Assembly (NCBI GenBank): GCA_029776555.1
Contig: JAKOSZ010000172.1
Span: 1-9,120 of the forward strand
DNA: 9,120 nucleotides
Source: Bacillota bacterium
GTDB taxonomy: Bacteria; Bacillota; Clostridia; Acetivibrionales; JAKOSZ01
Direction: 5' to 3'
Numbering within the stretch: position 1 is the stretch's first letter; every line of letters starts with the position of its first letter. Positions 6,173-9,120 of this stretch are shown here, one piece after another. The notes beneath the pieces were generated by a model. It was not told the DNA's origin. It did not search any database and saw only the letters and a list, made by a program, of their open reading frames with translations. A program made the position numbers and the translations under genes.

Positions 6173-6290
6173 GACACGGGAATAGCTCTCCTGTCCGTGA
6201 GGAAGCGCAGGCACGGGGCAGATTTTCCTGTCCAAAACACGGAAACTGTTCTCTTATCTTGCCTGCTCACAGGACACATTTCCTTATCCA
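6173..6290. repeat. Degenerate tandem REP-like copies in the 354-base intergenic region
   Basis: Three copies start at about 6173, 6210 and 6236, with a weaker fourth near 6268, spaced 26 to 37 bases apart. Each begins like CACGGGGACGG and ends like TTCTCTTGTCC. By eye, the first three match that composite unit at 18-19 of 24 positions. The same core is seen at 4791 and 7303. The array lies between the divergent PHP and TIM-barrel genes, next to both predicted promoters. The rest of 6107-6460 holds those promoters, two DnaA-box-like 9-mers and no supportable gene. Confidence 0.5.
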
Positions 6291-6301
6291 CAGTATCCAC
6301 A
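6284..6301 (+). promoter_or_regulatory. Two tandem DnaA-box-like 9-mers
   Basis: TTATCCACA (6284-6292) is a perfect DnaA box, and GTATCCACA (6293-6301) follows directly with one mismatch. They overlap or adjoin the weakest REP-like copy, so part of the match may come from that repeat. There is no AT-rich unwinding region or dnaA/dnaN context, so this is not a replication origin. Confidence 0.35.
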
Positions 6302-6360
6302 GTGACATTTTATCAGGCCAATTAACAGGGTGACAGTGTTGCGAAAGACAAAGGTTTTTA

Positions 6361-6389
6361 TGGATAGCCACGGGAAAATGTTATACAAT
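6361..6389 (+). promoter_or_regulatory. Predicted promoter for the stand-alone TIM-barrel gene
   Basis: TGGATA (6361-6366, 4 of 6 to the -35 consensus) is followed after 17 bases by TACAAT (6384-6389, 5 of 6 to the -10 consensus). The start would be near 6396, giving a leader of about 65 bases before ATG 6461. The leader includes a small CAGCT-cac-AGCTG hairpin (6428-6440). Confidence 0.4.
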
Positions 6390-6460
6390 GGAACTGGAAA
6401 ACCGCAAACCTCAAAAGCCTGATTAAGCAGCTCACAGCTGTATTCAAGGGGGAATGGGGC

Positions 6461-7285
6461 ATGAAACTGTCAATTACGATGATAAGTTTTTCCGACAAGG
6501 TTTCATCGGAAAAAATGTCGGTGAAAGAGTTTATTGAACTGTCTTCATCCTATGGTGTGGACGCCGTGGACATAGTGGGCTACTACTGGCAGGACAGGGA
6601 GAGGGAAATTCCTCTTGTCAGGGAGGCTTTGAAAAAGCATGGGCTTGAAGTGGGGGCCTACTGCATCGGCAACAAATTCGTCCTGCCGTCCCGGGAAGAG
6701 ATAGAGAAACAAGTAGAACACGTGAAGGACGGGATCGACACGGCAGTCAAACTGGGCACAAAACACCTGAGGATATTCGGGGGCTCAACAGCCGACGCCC
6801 CGGACATGGACCAGCAGACCAGGCTCAAAATGGCAATTGACGGTATAAAGGAATGCATTTCCTACGCGGAAGAAAAGGGGATAACCATGGTGCTGGAAAA
6901 CCACGGGGGAATACCTGCAAAAAGCAGCGAAGCGAAAATGATCGTAGAGGCCGTGAATTCGCCCAACCTGAAACTCCTCTTCGACATCGGGAACTTCCCC
7001 TGGTACGCAGGGGAAGACCCTGTAAAAGCCGCCCTGGCGCTGTACCCTTATGTCGCCCACATCCACGTCAAGGACCTGGTCCCTGCCGGCGGCGGGGGAG
7101 CCAAATATGAGGGCTGCATCACCGGTGAAGGCGTGGTGCCGGTTAAGGAGTGCCTGAAAACCCTCAAGGAGCACGGATACGATGGCTTCGTCACCCTTGA
7201 GTATGAAGCCTGGCCCAGGATGGAATCATACCAGGGGGTAAAGAAGAGCCTTGAATACCTGAAAAAAGTCTTAAGCGATATTTAG
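6461..7285 (+). CDS. Sugar phosphate isomerase/epimerase-like TIM-barrel protein (stand-alone)
   Basis: This 274-residue protein starts at ATG 6461 behind AAGGGGGAA (6446-6454). It is a third member of the xylose-isomerase-like TIM-barrel superfamily and differs from both upstream ones. Probable metal ligands are Glu146 (MVLENHGG), Asp175 (LLFDIGNF), His202 (AHIHVKD) and Glu247 (VTLEYEAW). The insert PAGGGGAKYEG after HVKD, followed by TGEG, resembles the substrate-loop region of IolI/IolE-type enzymes. No signal peptide is seen. The gene stands apart from the first operon: two - strand genes and an ECF gene lie between, and it has its own predicted promoter. It may serve the same pathway under separate control or a different sugar. 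Substrate and reaction unknown. Confidence 0.9.
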   Translation: MKLSITMISFSDKVSSEKMSVKEFIELSSSYGVDAVDIVGYYWQDREREIPLVREALKKHGLEVGAYCIGNKFVLPSREEIEKQVEHVKDGIDTAVKLGTKHLRIFGGSTADAPDMDQQTRLKMAIDGIKECISYAEEKGITMVLENHGGIPAKSSEAKMIVEAVNSPNLKLLFDIGNFPWYAGEDPVKAALALYPYVAHIHVKDLVPAGGGGAKYEGCITGEGVVPVKECLKTLKEHGYDGFVTLEYEAWPRMESYQGVKKSLEYLKKVLSDI

Positions 7286-7302
7286 AAACGCGACGACGAT
7301 AA

Positions 7303-7342
7303 ACACGGGGACGGTTCCCTTTTGAGGGAAGCGTCCCCGTGT
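7303..7342. repeat. REP-like palindrome between convergent genes
   Basis: ACACGGGGACGGTTCCCT (7303-7320) pairs with 7325-7342 around the loop TTTG: 17 of 18 pairs, with a single G-G mismatch (7314/7331). It lies 17 bases after the TIM-barrel stop and 68 bases before the end of the convergent DUF4097 gene. There is no adjacent T-tract, so it looks more like a REP-type element or mRNA 3'-end stabiliser that may also act as a bidirectional terminator. Its core recurs at 4791 and, degenerate, at 6173-6259. Confidence 0.7.
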
Positions 7343-7410
7343 CCACTGAAACTCGCAAAGTTTTTTCTTAAACTCCTGACCTTAATCAGTTGGTCTGTCT
7401 GTCTTCATGT

Positions 7411-8616
7411 CTATTTGACCACTTCGATGTAGCCGTTGGTTGTCTCGGCGCTGATGTTTACCTTTTCGGGGTACTGGTCATAGCCGACGCTCTCGGCTTC
7501 TACATACTTCATTTCCGAGTCCTGCTTATTCACCGTATGGTACACTATTTCAGGGATAAGCAGGTTAATGCCCCCGTTGGAGGTCTTGGCCCTGACCTTG
7601 TAGCCCCGCCTGTCAACGTCGTTAAAGTTGACCTTAATGCCTCCGTTGGTTGTTTTTACGTTAAGGCATATCTCGGGTAAATCCCCGGGGTTTTGTACGT
7701 TCTCCACGGAGACCCTCCCGTTGGTTGTAACGGCATTAATGCTCCCGGCTTTTATGTGCTTGATGACAACTATGGAGTTGGTGGTGTTTACGTCTATGTT
7801 CTGCCCGATGGTGTAGCTCACCTGGACCGCGGCGTTCTTGGTGCTCACACCGATCTTTTCGCTGTTAACGCCCATAAGCTCCACCGGGGCATTCCAGGTG
7901 ATACACTCAATTTCCCGGGATAAGGTGTCTTCCACGTATATCTTGCCGTTGGAAGTTGTGAGCATGATTTTATCAAATTTTACGCTGCCGGGGATAAACA
8001 CCTCGTGGGAGACGCTGGTGTTGTTGGTCTTGTTGAACTTCACCGCCACGGAAGCCTCGTCAGCGCTGTACTCAACGGCTTTTTCCGCAGTGCCTTCCGG
8101 CGCCTTGATCTTCGTCTTTATAAGCACATTATCATCCAGGTGTTTTTTTACGGTGACAGGGCCGTTTACGGCCTCTATGGACAGCTGGCCCCCCTGGCAG
8201 GCCCTGGCCTCAAAGGTCTTTTCCACCGTAGGGTAAGGTCCGAAGAAGTTAAACATATTGGTGTCGATAAAGCTTCCCACGAAGTCGACAATCCTGTCCA
8301 CAATGCCGAAAGTGGCCGTGGCAAAACCCTTCCCGAACTTCTCTATCCTGGCCCCAAACTCTTCCATCATCTGGTCAAAGTCTTTCTGGCTGTAATTGCT
8401 TTTAATTTCTTTCCTCCATTCGTTGATGCGGTCGCGGATTTTTGACAGCTCATCCTGGAAGTTTTTCTGTCTGCCCTGTGTTTCCTGCCTGGCGCTCTTC
8501 ACGTTTTCCCCTGAGCTCATTTCCAGGGCTTCCAGGAGCCGCCGGGCCTCCTCGCTGTTTATTTTCCCTTCTTCCAGCATCTTGAGTATAAGTACCTTTT
8601 CTTCGTTTAACGACAT
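7411..8616 (-). CDS. DUF4097 beta-repeat protein with N-terminal SHOCT-like module
   Basis: This 401-residue protein starts at ATG 8616. GGGAGGG (8633-8627) lies 10 bases upstream of this ATG but only 1 base from the in-frame TTG at 8625. Residues 4-32 form a short helical hairpin (KVLILKMLEEGKINSEEARR) of the SHOCT-like type found in YvlB/LiaX-related proteins. Residues 40-95 are charged and helical, and 97-125 form an amphipathic, hydrophobic stretch that could touch the membrane. From about 145 onward come repeated beta strands marked by (T/S)NGxIxV: 150, 222, 241, 260, 279, 298, 323, 346 and 393. There is no signal peptide. Related proteins are linked to envelope-stress responses in Firmicutes; the molecular role is unknown. 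It follows the DUF2089 gene by 66 bases in one operon. Confidence 0.85.
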   Translation of the reverse strand: MSLNEEKVLILKMLEEGKINSEEARRLLEALEMSSGENVKSARQETQGRQKNFQDELSKIRDRINEWRKEIKSNYSQKDFDQMMEEFGARIEKFGKGFATATFGIVDRIVDFVGSFIDTNMFNFFGPYPTVEKTFEARACQGGQLSIEAVNGPVTVKKHLDDNVLIKTKIKAPEGTAEKAVEYSADEASVAVKFNKTNNTSVSHEVFIPGSVKFDKIMLTTSNGKIYVEDTLSREIECITWNAPVELMGVNSEKIGVSTKNAAVQVSYTIGQNIDVNTTNSIVVIKHIKAGSINAVTTNGRVSVENVQNPGDLPEICLNVKTTNGGIKVNFNDVDRRGYKVRAKTSNGGINLLIPEIVYHTVNKQDSEMKYVEAESVGYDQYPEKVNISAETTNGYIEVVK

Positions 8617-8682
8617 GTTACCCAATCCCTCCCATTGCGCTTCCCAGTTAACACTGTTTCGGCGCGTTTTAAATTACCGGCT

Positions 8683-9051
8683 TTATTCCTTTAAGAGCTC
8701 AATTGCTTCCTGCACCGTTATTTCGCCGTTATTGAGCCTTTGGAGAACCTTCTTCCTGCTGTCGGGGTCCACCGCCGCAGCGTCATAGGAACCGTATCCC
8801 AAAGCCGCCGCAGCGTCTTCAAGCCTGCTCCTTACGGTGGGGTATGACACCCCCAGCTCTTTTTCCACCTCTTTAATGTTGCCCCTGCACTTGATAAAGG
8901 TGTCGATAAAGGACTTCTGTTCCGGTGTCAGCCTGCAAAACTTGCAGGGATGAAAACGTCCTTCAACCCGGGTGTCGCATTTTTTGCACACTATCCTTGT
9001 AACTTCGGTGTCACCGCCGCATACGGGGCATTTTCCCAGAATCTCACTCAT
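8683..9051 (-). CDS. DUF2089 family zinc-ribbon/HTH putative regulator
   Basis: This 122-residue protein starts at ATG 9051 behind AGGTGAT. Three CxxC pairs (Cys8/11, Cys22/25, Cys36/39) suggest a zinc-ribbon. Residues 41-84 form a helix-turn-helix like those of sigma-factor region 4 or small activators, with the turn at KELGVSYPTVRSRLED (64-79). Residues 101-121 (VLQRLNNGEITVQEAIELL) form a short SHOCT-like helical hairpin that matches the N-terminus of the downstream DUF4097 protein. It is probably a DNA-binding regulator acting on its own operon. The palindrome at 9077-9091, just upstream, is a good candidate target. The family call is firm, regulation is inference, and the signal is unknown. 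Confidence 0.87.
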   Translation of the reverse strand: MSEILGKCPVCGGDTEVTRIVCKKCDTRVEGRFHPCKFCRLTPEQKSFIDTFIKCRGNIKEVEKELGVSYPTVRSRLEDAAAALGYGSYDAAAVDPDSRKKVLQRLNNGEITVQEAIELLKE

Positions 9052-9076
9052 CCTATCACCTCTCCCAAGTTTAAAG

Positions 9077-9091
9077 CAGATGTTGCATCTG
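9077..9091. promoter_or_regulatory. Perfect palindrome, candidate operator of the DUF2089-DUF4097 operon
   Basis: CAGATG-TTG-CATCTG is a perfect 6-6 inverted repeat with a 3-base spacer. It lies 25 bases upstream of the DUF2089 start. On the - strand, TATTAT at 9103-9098 (5 of 6 to the -10 consensus) is directly upstream, so the palindrome would cover the transcription start. The -35 box would fall beyond the window edge. Confidence 0.5.
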
Positions 9092-9120
9092 TTACCAATA
9101 ATAACACAATAATAAATAAT

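Noticed and set aside
6173..6290. CRISPR array
   Set aside because: The repeated units are too diverged and too closely spaced, spacers of constant length are missing, and no cas gene is present.
6107..6460. Replication origin suggested by DnaA-like boxes
   Set aside because: There are only two boxes, no AT-rich unwinding element, and no dnaA, dnaN or similar neighbour.
8617..8625. TTG start at 8625 for the DUF4097 gene
   Set aside because: The Shine-Dalgarno GGGAGGG would be 1 base from this codon. ATG 8616 has 10-base spacing.

Overview
The window looks like chromosomal DNA of a Gram-positive anaerobe of the Clostridia type. The evidence is strong AGGAGG-type ribosome binding sites, heavy use of AGG (Arg) and ATA (Ile) codons, ECF-type vitamin transporters without local energising modules, and a DUF2089/DUF4097 gene pair typical of Firmicutes. 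No rRNA, tRNA, CRISPR array, transposase or phage gene was seen. The species cannot be named from the sequence.

Region 1 (1-4003, + strand) is a sugar or cyclitol catabolic operon, cut at its left end. It holds two sugar-phosphate-isomerase-like TIM-barrel proteins (3-713 partial, 736-1596) and two different NAD(P)-dependent Gfo/Idh/MocA oxidoreductases (1723-2892, 2987-4003). A third TIM-barrel protein of the same superfamily stands alone at 6461-7285, with its own predicted promoter. Together they fit oxidation to a keto-sugar, followed by isomerisation, epimerisation or elimination, and perhaps re-reduction. The substrate is not visible. No kinase, aldolase, sugar transporter or glycosidase lies in the window.

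Region 2 (4004-5379) holds two ECF transporter substrate-binding (S) subunits in convergent orientation. The + strand one (4147-4779) has unknown specificity and a leader with two consecutive long hairpins behind a plausible promoter. The - strand one (4897-5379) is a QueT-family queuosine-precursor transporter. They share a terminator hairpin at 4829-4860. queT is preceded, 40 bases away on the same strand, by a PHP-domain metal-dependent phosphoesterase (5420-6106), so the two are probably one operon.

Region 3 (6107-6460) is a 354-base non-coding stretch between divergent genes. It contains predicted promoters for both sides, at least three degenerate tandem copies of a REP-like element also found at 4791 and 7303, and two DnaA-box-like 9-mers.

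Region 4 (7286-9120) has a large REP-like palindrome between convergent genes, then a - strand operon. This encodes a DUF2089 zinc-ribbon/HTH protein (8683-9051) followed by a DUF4097 repeat protein (7411-8616). The regulator's C-terminus and the repeat protein's N-terminus carry the same short helical module. A perfect palindrome sits just upstream of the operon, as expected for an operator.
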